Below, piece after piece: positions 32,530 to 44,519 of a stretch of DNA of 64,000 bases. The stretch is taken from positions 21,393,501 through 21,457,500 of the forward strand of contig CM065392.1 of NCBI GenBank assembly GCA_033060915.1, given 5' to 3'. Source of the stretch: Euryodendron excelsum (Eukaryota > Streptophyta > Magnoliopsida > Ericales > Pentaphylacaceae). Below the pieces are notes generated by a model. That model did not search any database, had not been told where the DNA came from, and was given only the letters and a program-made list of their open reading frames with translations. Each line of letters starts with the position of its first letter. Position 1 is the stretch's first letter. A program made the translations under genes and the position numbers.

Positions 32530-33725
32530 TATTTTGTTACTTTTATTGTTAGAGTTGCATTTATGTCATGATTAATGCTATGCACTGTGATTATTTTCCA
32601 TTTGAATTTAATTTTTAAACTGATTAATAGCATGTGAATATTCTAGAGTTGATATTTTATGCTATAGTTATGGAATTGAAATTTATCACACGCTTAGAAT
32701 TATTTCATTTGGTATGGCATGTATCTTGGTTGTTATTAGCTGCAATTCTAGAGCATACATATTTTGTTTAGATTATGGAATGCTATAGCAATGATTGTAC
32801 AGTTGTGAACAGGTCTAAAGATGTCGTGCTTAGTGGGAGGTTTGTCAGTAGAGAGAAATTTACACATTTCACTCCTGAAATCCGAGACAATACATTAAAT
32901 GGGAGTTTTTCTTACTGGAAGAGAAACATAGGTTTTCACTCCCGAAAAATTGATATTTTTCGCACAAATTAAGTTAGAATTTTGACAATAATCACATATA
33001 GCGTGGAAGATGATTGCAAGCACAATAGACTTTCGATCTTGCGACCTGTGAAAATTGTCATTATTTAATTTAGATTTGTGTAGCAAAATCGTGTGTTTTC
33101 TTATATCCCACACGCATTTAGATAATCTTTAATAACTGACTGAGATATAGTAGAGTGAGTGGATAGTTAAGCAATGATGTGCCACTATCATATCCAACAT
33201 TATGGATGAGCTATAGGTCTTAAAGACTGTTGACCAGATTATGATTAAGTTTGAGCATGATAACATAATGCAACGTCGTCGTGATGTTGTTGCCTACAAG
33301 AAATCTAGTTGTGTGCGCTTAGGTGAGTGGTCTATACTTTCATTTGATTGGCGAGTTGCAGTATTGTGAACTTGTCTATTAAACGTCGTAAGCCTTTATA
33401 TTGGTTTCTATTTTGATCTTGACACTTAAGTTGCTAGTTAATTATTAGTTTTCAGTGTTGCATAATTGGATGAAACTTTTTCTACAATCAAGTCAGCCAC
33501 GATACACGAAGTTTAAGATGTATGTCATGATATAACCCGCAAGATTTGCCAAACAATAAGTGTTTAGCGCGTAGCTTATGAATGAGCACCTAATTTAGAA
33601 GTTGCAAATCCAATGACCCAACGTGTGAATTAGTGCCTAGAGGTTATGGAATCTAATGACACTGCTTGATTAGCTTATGGGTGAGCACCTGAAGGCTACA
33701 GAATCTGTAGGTACTGCTCATTTGA
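32530..33725. other. Unrecognised sequence left of solo LTR
   Basis: No gene recognised. The part from about 33150 continues, once the solo LTR is removed, into 36342 and beyond, so it belongs with that unrecognised block. Confidence 0.4.
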
Positions 33726-35319
33726 GTGAGTGTCACGACCCATAACCCGGCCTATACGGATTTAGGGTACATGATCGGCCAGTAGCAAGGCTACCCTAGG
33801 CCGCATTACATTAAACCGGTTGATCACCTGTGCATAATCATTTAAAATGATGCATAATTGCGGAAAATAGAACTTTTGATAACTTGAAAACATAATCTGT
33901 GTCATACATGGTAGAGCTGTGCCTAATCCAAAACATAATATACATAAGGACCTAATTAAGGTCCACAAAAGTTATAGCAATATATATATCATTACAAAAC
34001 ATTAGGTCCAGCCCTCAAACATTATACAAAATATAGGCCCATGGGCCGTAGCTCAAATCCACATATGGCCTCACTCTAGGGCCTCTCGGATTGGCTACCT
34101 GAAAATCATTTGAGAAAACGTAAGCTAATGCTTAGTGAATAACAATGATGCATGAGCATGAAAATACCATGGACTAGTAGTTATGTCTAATGTATAAAAC
34201 AATAGATAAACATTTATGTAATTAAGGCATGAACTTGAAACGTGTAAGCATAGGTTTGAAATCATAGATAGCATAAACATCATATTGCAGCATTCTATCG
34301 CTTCAAAACATGGTATCATAAAAGAGAGATGCGACATATCTTTGCTCGTGATAAAACGTAACATAACTTGTAATAAACATTTGGACATATCATTGTTCTC
34401 GTTCTAAAACATAAGTGTGCTACAACTTGACATCAGAGCTACGCTCCACATCAGTAACCTTAAAGGTCACAAATAGGGCTCTTTAGGCCGTGGGACGTCT
34501 CCCGAACATGGCGATAGTTTATTTCACATCCCCTATCGTAGGACCATCGTTGCTAGTTTAAGGTCTTGCCACGAAAGACCTTAAGTTGGCACCATACATT
34601 GGAAACTTAGCATCTCTTTCCTTTAAACATTATAGTCCATGATTTTCATTCATAACATAAGTATAGCTTGCATGCATTTCAAGGTATGACATTTGTATTG
34701 AACATAAACATTGATGCATTGAAAATATATGGAAAACATTGCATGATATGTAGGTGAATTTAGAACATTTGGAAATTAATAGAATTGTACTCATGGCATA
34801 TCGTTACTCACCTCTCTCCGATAGGATGGGTGGTAGACAAGGTGTTCCTACAAAAAATGCACATAGAAGTATGGAAATATCAATACAAGACTCCAAAGCA
34901 AAGCAACCACGTAAAACAAGAACATAAGGTTGAGGTTTGAACATGAAAGCCGGAACATCGACTCCTTTATCGCGTCCCAACCACCTCTCAAGGAAGATTT
35001 CGCACTCTAGCTTAGTTCCATTTGAAAATAGGCTTAAAGGGCTTTAATTTGATAGTTCATAGGCTAAAAACACATTTCGGATGAAGAAGTTATGCCCCAT
35101 AGAAAATGGGTTAAAAGTTTGGAAGAAGAATGTTATTGGCAGAATTTTGGGTCAACTTCAAAATTCAATATCTCTCAAACCACAAGGAATTAGAGTACAA
35201 AATTTATATGGATACAAAGATCTATGAGTCTACTATCCAATCATTCAAACGGTGCATCAATCCAAGTTTTCTAGAGAAAGTTATGCCCGTTCTACGAAAT
35301 AGTGTCTGAGCTGGAAAGT

Positions 35320-35675
35320 GAAACCGGGGGCTGGACGAAGGTGTCGGCTCCATAAACAAAGGAGTCGCCTCCTGAGCTGAAGAAACAAATCTGGGAGTTA
35401 TCTGGGCAAAAGTGTCACCTCCGGAGACTAAAGTCTCGCCTCCTGAGCTGAAGAGACAAATCTGGGAGTTATCTGGACAAAAGTGTCGCCTTCGAAGACT
35501 AAGGAGTCGCCTCCCAAGCTAAACGAATAAATCTGGGAGTTCACTGGGACAATGAGTCGCCTCCCAAAACCAAGGAGTCCACTCCAAAGCTAAAACAATA
35601 AGTCTGGGAGTTTACTGGGACAAGGAGTCACCTCCACAAAATGAGGAGTCCACTCCAAAGCTAAATACCCAGATT
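35320..35675. repeat. 71-bp tandem array in S1 solo LTR
   Basis: CTGGGAGTT recurs at 35391, 35462, 35533 and 35604, exactly 71 bp apart. Units carry GAGTCGCCTCC and AAGTGTCRCCTCC boxes. The equivalent place in the other S1 copy (1101-1385) has an unrelated hairpin array. Confidence 0.85.
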
Positions 35676-36164
35676 TTACCCGAAAATCTCCAAACCTCAC
35701 TCAAATCAAAACCAAACTTCATCAAAACTCTCACAAACCCTTCCAATGCTTCTAGGGTCCAAAGATTGACCCAAGAAGACCACAATAACACAGAATCAAC
35801 CACTTTAAACAAGAAAATCAAAGAGATCTAGGGTTTTATGAATCCAAGCCTTAACTTGCATAAGTTGGGGATTTCACATCTCAATCCCTCAACTCTTTCA
35901 ATGGGGCTATCAACACTCTAAACTTAGCTAATTTGGGACTCAAAAGAGTCACCCACAACAATTCAACAACACACTACACAAAGATAGATACATACACATA
36001 TACCATTGGAGAGGAAGATGGAACCTTACCTTTCTTCAAATTTGGTTAACTCTTCTATTGCTTCAAGCTCTTCCTCAAGCTTCTTCCTCCTCTTTCTCTT
36101 CTCCTCTTCTCCCTCTCTTCCTTCTCAATCAGCTGAACATAAGTGAGTGGTGTGCACTTATGTG

Positions 36165-36172
36165 TATAAAAG
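36165..36172 (+). promoter_or_regulatory. Probable TATA box of S1 LTR
   Basis: TATAAAAG about 170 bp before the LTR end, downstream of a pyrimidine-rich stretch (36085-36125). It would start transcription close to the LTR 3' end, leaving a long U3 and short R/U5. Confidence 0.5.
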
Positions 36173-36341
36173 ATGATACACATGGGAATAATCCCATGTG
36201 TCTCACCTATAGGTTTAAGTTACACCATAGGCTCTCATTGGTCATTTTGACCCCAAAGGAGAAATAATTAATATTAAACATTATATGTACTAGAAATTCT
36301 CATTAATAGAAATAAATAGAGATTCGGGATATCACAGTGAG

Positions 36342-39300
36342 TCTGTCGTAGGTGAGAAATAAGGACCTACTTAGACGATAGATTATATGAATTTTTTGGA
36401 TTGGTTATTGATGCTAGACTTATGTCTATGAGGGGCAATGACCACCAAGCACATTAGGTGCAGCATGGTGGCATAAAGTTAAGGCTAAGATGGTTCTTAT
36501 AACTAAAAAATATTTTGGACACTTTGCTTATGTTTGCACGAAGTCAAAGAGGATACTCCCTGATTGAGTTTCTTATATTGACTACTTTATGGGGTTATGA
36601 GTCATTTACTAATTCTCTCCTTGTATGGATTATAGTATCATAAGCAACTGACCGCAAAACAAGAAATAAAGTTAGATATGCATGTGAAGTATCAACATGT
36701 ATCAGCTTTAAGCAAGAAAGTTAGTGTGGATAATAGTTCTAGAATGAATGTGCTCTTGGCTCAGCATGTCTTACTAGATTTGCGATATAGACGCACTAGG
36801 ATATTTATGACTTCTTTTCTATAATTTAATGATTTGGCAAGTTCTATTCTTAAGGATAACTATCGTACTATTGTGTCGTGAGACACATATTGGGATCTTT
36901 GGGAACTACTTGTAAGGACACCTTGTAATAGAACACTAAGGCATCTGTTACGCAAGCAGTTCACTCTAGCATATGTGACTCTGTGAGTGTAGGAGCATGT
37001 TGAGCTTCCTAATTTCATTATATATATATATATATTATACATATTGATAATGTTACATTTGAGATTGTTGCCATGTTTATAAGATCTCTCAAATGTCAAA
37101 AGCATTAGGTTGCCTTAACATTGATGGAATTGACAATTAATTTGATAAGTGCATTAAGGCTTAAATGACTAATCAATGATGCAAGTATCTATTTGAGCGT
37201 TTTGAGAGCTCTATGAAGTGAAAGGGGAATGTTTGGATATTTGATAATTCCTTAGACTTTTCAATAAAATGTTGCCTCAAAAGGAAAGAAATAGTCATAA
37301 TTGGTTATGGTTAAGTTAATGATGGTACAAAATGACCTTCACATTTTTAATGTAAGAGGTGCATTTTAGATTGCTGCCTACATACTTAGCCATCTATTCT
37401 CGACGTTAGTTCCTTCCATCTATTTGAGTTATAGACCAATAAAAAGCCTATTTTATGTAATACATGGCCCTAGTTTTTGCAACTTATATTTCTTATTGGC
37501 TTAAGAAGTTGACCTTAGATAGGCGCATACTTGGTTATGTTGTCAAGAACTCTGAGAGTCATCTGGGGAGTAGCATGATGAAAGTGAGACTAATTTTAAG
37601 TCATTTATACTGATTTCCTAAGATAAGGATATGCCTAGTACTGTTGAGATAATAGAGTACTTTAAGCTATATCATATAGAGGATTCTATGCAAAGCACTT
37701 TAGTAGCCTAATTGAGAATGAGGATGAAATTCTTCAACCTCCTAGGGACAATAGGACCAACTTGCCTTCTAGTGGATTAGTTCTATTAAACTAGAATTCT
37801 CATGACTATTGGTGGTGTGGTAGCAGAGATGGAACTATTTCTCATCATCATTTTTGTCTAATTGAGAGAAAGTTCTCATGGTTGCTCTACTAGATGAAAT
37901 TAAGCTTAGTACAGTGCTAGAAACTCTATCATCTCTTAGTTAGTAGGAGTAGAATGATTTTTTGTGTATCTTGAAATATTATCTACAATGATTAACCTTA
38001 TTTAGGACTTGGTTGACTTTCCATGAGAGTGCTACACTGACTAGAATACTTGATTCTAGAAGTCATCCACAAGATGGATGATTTCATTAATAAGTACAAG
38101 TCTTGGCTAGTGGTGGATATTATTGCATCTTTCTGTTGGATGTGGACTATGAGGACAACTCCCTATTAGGAGTGAGATTTGCCTCAATTCACCTTATTCT
38201 GGCCATATTGTGCATTAGAATCAGAAACTTTGCCTTATGGACATTAGGATGACACTTTCTCATTAGAGAATTAGATGTTTATATTCATTGAAATTTACTT
38301 AATATAATAGATCATGCACGTAATAGTTGCGCGCTTCGATGATCTATTGCAGCATAAAGTAACATCAAAATTGTGGTTTCTTAGTTTTCATCGAGTCCTT
38401 GTTTCAATGGACTAACGATGATTGAAAGACACATTGTGTATGTTTAATGTTTCAAAGAAAGTTATATTTCATTCAATTAATAATGGTATATTGTGAACTA
38501 GACTTGAAAAGGAGTTATTTTACCGCCGTCTAAGGATGAGCTAATTCTAACATAGATATTGTAATCTATATGCTTGGATTTGGGATCCTAAGATATGGAG
38601 TTACATAACCTGTTAAGACTCCTATTATGGAATGGCAAGCGTATGAGCCTTGAGATGAATTCTAAGACATTAATATAAGATTTGGATGACCTATGTTTAC
38701 TATTACAAAGTTATGGAGTCTTAGGTGTGCTATATATATATGTTGCTCAAGTTTCATGATCTGTTATTGTTTGGAACTAGACTATGCCATGGTGCATGTT
38801 CTAACTGTGTTCACTGTTTTCATACTATTGGGGTCCTAAAGTATACTATGTGATGAGTACTCAGTCTAACATGTGCTACATGTCTTGGTTAGTTAGCAGA
38901 AAAAAAGTTTTGGTTTTGGTATTGCTCATCTAATGCAGTTTAGGAGGCATTGTGTTATCTTGGAGGGACTGTATGTACTTTACTGATAGTATTTGAACCT
39001 AATTGAGTGTGGTTGCACTACTGGGACGACAACTTGGATAAGTGCAAATTGGATACCTTCCAGTCGTGCTGGTTGAGGCGACAACTTAGGTAATTATGAC
39101 TCAATTAGCAATTATAGGATCAACAATGGTATAGTTGCGCAAAGAGGTTGTGATCCTGACTCGCACTTTGTTTTTCAGTTGATCACTTATAATTACCTAT
39201 GCTGTAATTGGGATATTATTGCCATTTTGCATGTGATTATCATATATTTTTTATCCATGCATTGGTTATGCTGGTTAAATTGTTATTTTGATTATAGCAT

Positions 39301-39488
39301 TTATGTTGGCACACACAACGAGTATATCAACAGGCAAAATTAGCTCACTCATATGAGCAATTGTTTTTAGCGCTTGAGAGAGCGAGGAAAGTTGAGACAC
39401 TAATAGGTTATTATGTTGCCCTATTTTTTGGATGGGACAAGGCCTAACAGTCAAAGCCCGATGATGGTTATTGACTTGCACCAATAAG
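36342..39488. other. Unrecognised decayed sequence
   Basis: About 3.1 kb with no reading frame over 81 codons and no recognisable RT, integrase or gag motif. A (TA)n run lies at about 37019-37034. It is continuous with the sequence left of the solo LTR. It could be a very old transposon, but nothing seen proves this. Confidence 0.4.
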
Positions 39489-40757
39489 TGTCCTTAAAAG
39501 TGTTCACAGGTAATCCCAAGCTCTGGATGGTGAAGCAATACAACCCGGTGAGTCTAGGGTCAATGTCACAAGAAATTTGACGAAGATGATGAAAAGGCTC
39601 TCACACTCTCTCAGAAAGCACAAAACAATTGAACTACTTCTAAAAAGAAACCAAAAATTAATACTTTTGAAAGGGTTTGTTTATTCTAAACTATACTATG
39701 AAAAGCGGTTTTAACTGAATAAAAGAAAGTCTCAAGACCAACTGTTCCAATCAATTGCTTTACTCGGAATCCTAATGGAGGCTTTTGATAAATCAAATCG
39801 TTGACTGCATTGTAAGTCTTTAATTCGAAAGATTTAGCAATAAAAATGTTTATTCTTTAGCAGTCAAACCTATAATAAATTAGGTTTAGAACCATAGATA
39901 CATACCATCGACTTGTGCAATAAATATACCAAACTAGGGTTTGTGCATAAATAGTACAAGGCATAATCAAATATCAAAGTTTTCATAAATATCTAGAGTT
40001 TGATCCCATAGAATTAAGAAGAAGAAGATTTAAACTTTGAAACCCTAATTACCATCATTTTTCATCTGAGATCTTCAATTGATCTTCACAATTAATCCCA
40101 AGATGAGATTTAGCTACTCATCACCATAATAGATATGCAAATATATATTGAAATTGTATTGAAAGACTGAGAATCTTAATACATGAATTGAAGAAGTAAA
40201 GGAAAACTATGTAGAAAACTTGTAAAAACTCTTTAAAACTTCTCTCTAAACCCTAAAACTTGTAAAATAATCAACAACTCTAAACTAGAATACCATCTAA
40301 GCTTTTATAGGCTTTGGAAATCTGCAAAATTTGCGAAGCGTTCAAATGCACTGTCCACCGTTTGAATGAGATTTTGAATGGTCTTCTGACGCACATCTGA
40401 CGCTCTAAACAAGCCCTAGTAATCTCTGAGGCGTATCGAACTTGATTCTAATGGTGAATTCAAGCCACAATATTTTCTGATAGGGAACTTCATTTGATAA
40501 CTGGTTCAAATGGTGCTCTGTACCGTTTGAACGCTTGACCTTGTCGTTCGAATGGGCATTTGACCTCCCACAAGAATCGTTTGAATGGTTGTTCTCCTTT
40601 GCGTCCGATTTTGTCCTTTTTAAGCTCAAATTCCCGTTTACAATAAATATTACAAGTTAGATACAAGTTAGGACTAAAACTACACTATTAATCCTACTCA
40701 AAGTCTAACAAAAAACTAATTAAGGCATATAGATTGCACTTTTAAAGTACATTCACA
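39489..40757 (-). mobile_element. Athila-3 LTR (3' LTR, minus strand)
   Basis: A 1269-bp LTR with ends TGTCCTTAAAAG (39489) and ACATTCACA (40757). On the minus strand it starts TGTGAATGTACTTT followed by AAAAGTGCAATC, like the Athila-1 LTR start TGTGATTACACT plus AAAAGTGTAATC. A C run at 40758-40769 is the complement of the polypurine tract. The next 1.7 kb match the Athila 3' internal region in reverse. U3 carries repeated GTTTGAACG / CGTTCGAATGG boxes (40320-40620). Confidence 0.75.
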
Positions 40758-42447
40758 CCCCCCCCCCCCAACTAGCTCTTTGCTAGTCCCTAGCAAAATA
40801 CTAACAGCTAAAAGTTATCTCCACTTTTGTTTGAGTCACAAGTGCATATGCACCAAGTTTTTGAACACCTAAGTTACTGTTAGTGAACGAGCGGTGTCTC
40901 ATGAGGGTTTCTAGTGATGGTACCCACAAATATCTATTCATGTCGAGCAAGCAATGATAATGAGAGCAATCGAAGCATACAATAACTTACTCAAGACAAT
41001 CGTCAACTTATCCTAAATTATGAATCATGTAAGGTTTAGGCATAAAAAATCATAAGAAATATTCACATTAGAATGTACTATAAATGCAATATAACTCGAA
41101 TGTCGTAAACTCATGCACCCATATCCTTCATGCTTTGATTCAAACCTTACCGGGCATACAATGGAAAGCTTATCATAAGAGTAAATATATATGACATGCA
41201 ATAAAAGCAATCCAATAGAAAAAGTCGCGAACAAGTAAGTGTATACGACTTAGCATAGGTTCATGAAAGAATATACACAATTAAAGTGATAATCAAGGAA
41301 TTGACATAATAGACTTGTACTCAAAAGAATTTTCAACTCATGTATACTTTTGGATCAACTAAGACCTTTTGTATGAAGTAAAAAGGGGTATGGAGAGAGA
41401 AAGGGTAGAATAATAAAACACACACTTAAGAGGTGTAATGATCGACAAATACATACTTTCACTTCCCAATTAACATGACAATGCTTTTTCTCTTTCTTTA
41501 GCTTCTTTTTTTCTTCACGCTTGATATTTCTTCTCAACAATATTTTTTTCTTTTGTGTTTCTCTTTTTCTCCTTTCTTTTTTCACATTACAAATTCATCA
41601 TCTTTTCAAACTCTCATAAGCACAATGATCATACTTCTTTCATAGAAAATATTTCAACAATGACCCCACTTTAACAATGATGATGTACATAAGATCCAAA
41701 AGAAAGAAACTAAGAAGTTGTGGCTCAAAGAAGAATAGAATGGTCTATCAGTATATCCGAAGTATACCAAGTTTAAATTCAAGAGAGTATAAGTGTCAAT
41801 AACTTTAATCATTACCCCGACATATGAATCAAAACAAAGTATAGTGAAGCTATTGAAAAAATAGAGGATAAATAAAGTATCCTTCAATAAATGTAAATTC
41901 ACTCCGAAAAGCAAAAAGTTGGCTCTTAAGCTCACAAGGTAAAATCTTCACTTTTTAATGATATAAGTGCAATAATAATCAACATAAGATGTTATATAGC
42001 ATGATAGTGCATAATAATATAATCTCCCTCTTATAATGTTTTTATGACAAAAACTTACAATACATTATGATAAGAAGGTAATTCAATTAAGCTCAAGTTT
42101 AGTCCAATGCATGAATCTAATCATCCTCAAATCTAAGATTGCAGTGACATGAATATTGCCATGGTTTTTATAAAATCCTCTCCAATACATCCATCATCAA
42201 TAATAACTAATCAATGAAAATATGAATAAATGTGTTAAAGATAAAAACCGTGATACCCAAACCATGAGATATTTAAACCTGTACCGAAAGAATCTCAAGT
42301 GTCTGAAAGATAGTCAAAATAAAACAACACCTGAAACTGATCCATAAAACATAACGAGGTTTGAAGTATAGAAAAGTGAACATATAGAATAAATTTTTAA
42401 ATTTTTGTTTTTTAATCAACAAAACTACTTCTCCCCCCTCCCCCCAA
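40758..42447 (-). mobile_element. Athila-3 3' internal region
   Basis: Non-coding part between the env-like region and the LTR, in reverse. Shared landmarks with Athila-1 (57260-57870) and Athila-2 (62690-63240) include TAGCATAGxTTCATGAAAGA, the segment about ATGAGGGTTTCTAGTGATG, and CTAGTCCCTAGCAAAAT before the G run. It stops at 42447 with a CCCCCCTCCCCCC run that may match the G-rich run after integrase in Athila-1 (53907). The rest was probably split off by insertion of Athila-1. Confidence 0.7.
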
Positions 42448-43764
42448 TGAGTACACTTCAAAAATGTAATCTCAATCCCCCTAATTAGGAGATTGTTAGC
42501 TCTAATTTAGGTATTAGACTAGTATTTTATCCTTGAATTGTCCTAAATATGCCTTTTTGATCTAATTGTAGGAATGGGGCTTAATGATAGAAAAAGTGCA
42601 AAACCGAGTGATAGCCCAAAGCAGCCGAGCTATCAGCCAAGTGATCACTAATCTCATTGAGCGCTCGGACGTCGAGAAAATGCACTGATTGCTAACTTCA
42701 GAAAGCCAATTTTTCCTTTTGATTCAGAAGTGCTAAAATTCATAGAGCCATTTTAACCGATCGAATTAGGAGCACAATCGGAGCACTCGGCTGAGCGATC
42801 GATAGCCTAACCGAGCCCTTGCTCTACTAAGCCTTGCTTTTGTCCAGCGTATAAAAGGCTATTTTAGACATTTTTTTGAGGGAGATCTCAGTTTTTGTAC
42901 TTCGTTCTTTAGATATAGTTTATATTTGAGAGCATTATAGAGAGAGAAAATCTATTTTTCTTTACTTTCTTGCACTTTCTTTCATTTTTCTAGCAACCAA
43001 ACACTACTTTCCTTTCAAGCTAATACAAGATCTATAGATTCTCATGTCTTCTCTACATTTTTACATACTTTTCATGATGAATTTAAGTAGCTAAATCCCA
43101 ATTTGGATGCAATTATGAAGATTTATTAAGGATCTTCAAGGATTTTCATGAAGGTATATGAATTTCATTGAACTATCTTAAGGTTTCTGCAATTCTTCTT
43201 AATTGAATTTTAGATTTATTTGAAAACCTAGGTTCATAACCTAATTTGATAACTCCTATGCACAATTCTTCAATTGGCATAGGGATTGCATAATTTAAGG
43301 TTTGAGTTTATGATTCTAGCAATTTACTACAATTCTAATCTCAATTGAGAGTGAATTCAAGGTTTCATAGTCTAAATTCTCGAAATCAAGGATTCGTGGA
43401 GTGATCCTTGATTTGAGTTAACGAACCTCCATTGGAATTCTTGTTGAGCTTGGTGAATTGAATCAATTGCATCCAAATCCCCTTTAATTGCCTTAGAATT
43501 TCAATTATTTTTCTTAGTTGATAGTTTAATTGTTAATTGTCTTTAAATTCATTACATTAGTAGTATAGAATCACCCTTCTCAAAACTAAAATATTTTTTG
43601 GTCTACTTTTGTTGCCCATAGTTTCAATTTCATTTGATTTGCAATCCAATTGGAGTGAGTCCATTGTGAGTTGAGCATTCATTTCTATATTGGAATCAAT
43701 CCCATGGGAAGAACGGTAACCGTAAACTACATTGCAAAACTGAACGCTTGTGGGGTCGAGGACA
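42448..43764 (+). mobile_element. Athila-1 5' LTR
   Basis: LTR of 1317 bp starting TGAGTACACTTC and ending GAGGACA, five bases before the primer site. It matches 57872-58252 (the 3' LTR start), for instance GGTATTAxACTAGTATTTT. U3 contains CTGAGCGATCGATAGCC boxes, and a TATA box TATAAAAGG is at 42850-42858. The left 5 bp (CCCAA) cannot be compared because the other side lies outside the window. Confidence 0.85.
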
Positions 43765-43769
43765 AGTTT

Positions 43770-43787
43770 TGGCATCGTTGCCGAAGA
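43770..43787 (+). other. Athila-1 primer-binding site (tRNA-Asp type)
   Basis: TGGCATCGTTGCCGAAGA. The Athila consensus for tRNA-Asp is TGGCGCCGTTGCCGGGGA; the differences are transitions. The intact version is in Athila-2 at 59787. Confidence 0.85.
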
Positions 43788-44345
43788 TTGAAGAGCAAGA
43801 CGAGCTTTGGACAAGCTTGGAGTTAGTTGCAGATAGGTGGAATTGGATCTCTATATCCACCTTGAAGGAAGCATCTAAAGCTTACGGCCAAGGGTACATC
43901 TATCTTCCCTTTTTATGTGAATACCCATGCTAGATTTTTTGTTATTCTTTTTGTTGTTTGTTGGTTTAATTGGTATAATTGAATTGCATCTTACTAAGAG
44001 CCCAATTGGTGGCATAGTTTGGAAGATAGGTTAGTGTGCTATATTTTTGAATTAGTGATACTGTCTATGCATGTGGAGATTTGAGGATTTGAATTGAATT
44101 GAAAAAGCCGTTGTTTGGTAATTGCATTGAGAAAAAGCCGTTGTCCAGCATTGTGAATTGTGCTTTGTGCATGGTGTGTTGATAAGACCTTAACGGTCCA
44201 TTTACTATGTATTCGTACTTATATGTTATATTTCATTTGGGACACACCCAAGTGTCTTGTGAGAATTGAGAGCACTAGCACTTATTCACTAATTAAAGAT
44301 CCTACTCCCAGACTTCCCTTAGTTGTTAACCTCAATTTCATACCA
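43788..44345 (+). other. Athila-1 leader
   Basis: Untranslated leader between primer site and gag. No gene recognised. Confidence 0.5.
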
Positions 44346-44519
44346 ATGGCCAATATCAACAAAGTAGGGCTACCTAAAATCTTTCTCCCAAATCTTAATG
44401 GCATGCCAAATATCCCTAATCAAAATTTTAACCCCATGCTTCCACCAAATCCTCCTAATGTATTTCGAGGCGATGACCTTGATAGAGGAAGCAACCATAA
44501 AGACATAGTGGCTCCTCAC
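44346..44519 (+). pseudogene. gag: Athila-1 gag, first part
   Basis: Start of gag, the structural capsid protein. The likely start is the ATG of MANINKVGLPKIF. A Pro/Asn-rich N-terminal region follows, and the frame is open until it is interrupted after codons for IVAPH by the Tat solo LTR. The frame resumes after the target duplication at 48322 with HKTLYDYMNPP, the conserved DYMNPP motif of Athila gag. The upstream open codons from 44160 lack similarity and are probably leader. Confidence 0.75.

Larger units (their letters stand above)
33731..36336 (+). mobile_element. Solo LTR of S1 family with GTGAG duplication
   Basis: A 2606-bp unit starting TGTCACGACCC and ending GGGATATCACA, flanked on both sides by GTGAG (33726-33730 and 36337-36341). 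TG...CA ends and a perfect 5-bp target duplication define an LTR; no internal domain follows, so it is a solo LTR left by recombination. The reversed copy at 591-2240 confirms the family. A TATA box at 36165-36172 near the right end sets the plus orientation. The parent lineage is not identified; the TGTCACGACCC start is seen in some chromovirus LTRs, which is only a hint. Confidence 0.92.

Noticed and set aside
36342..39488. Possible old retrotransposon pol
   Set aside because: Translations in all frames showed no RT, RNase H or integrase motif that I could defend.
41355..41585. Lys/Glu-rich minus-strand frame of 76 codons
   Set aside because: It is the A/G-rich tract of the Athila 3' non-coding region read in its sense direction; it has no counterpart frame in Athila-1 or Athila-2.
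44160..44345. Upstream extension of Athila-1 gag
   Set aside because: Open codons before MANINK show no similarity to gag and match no start expected for the family; treated as leader.
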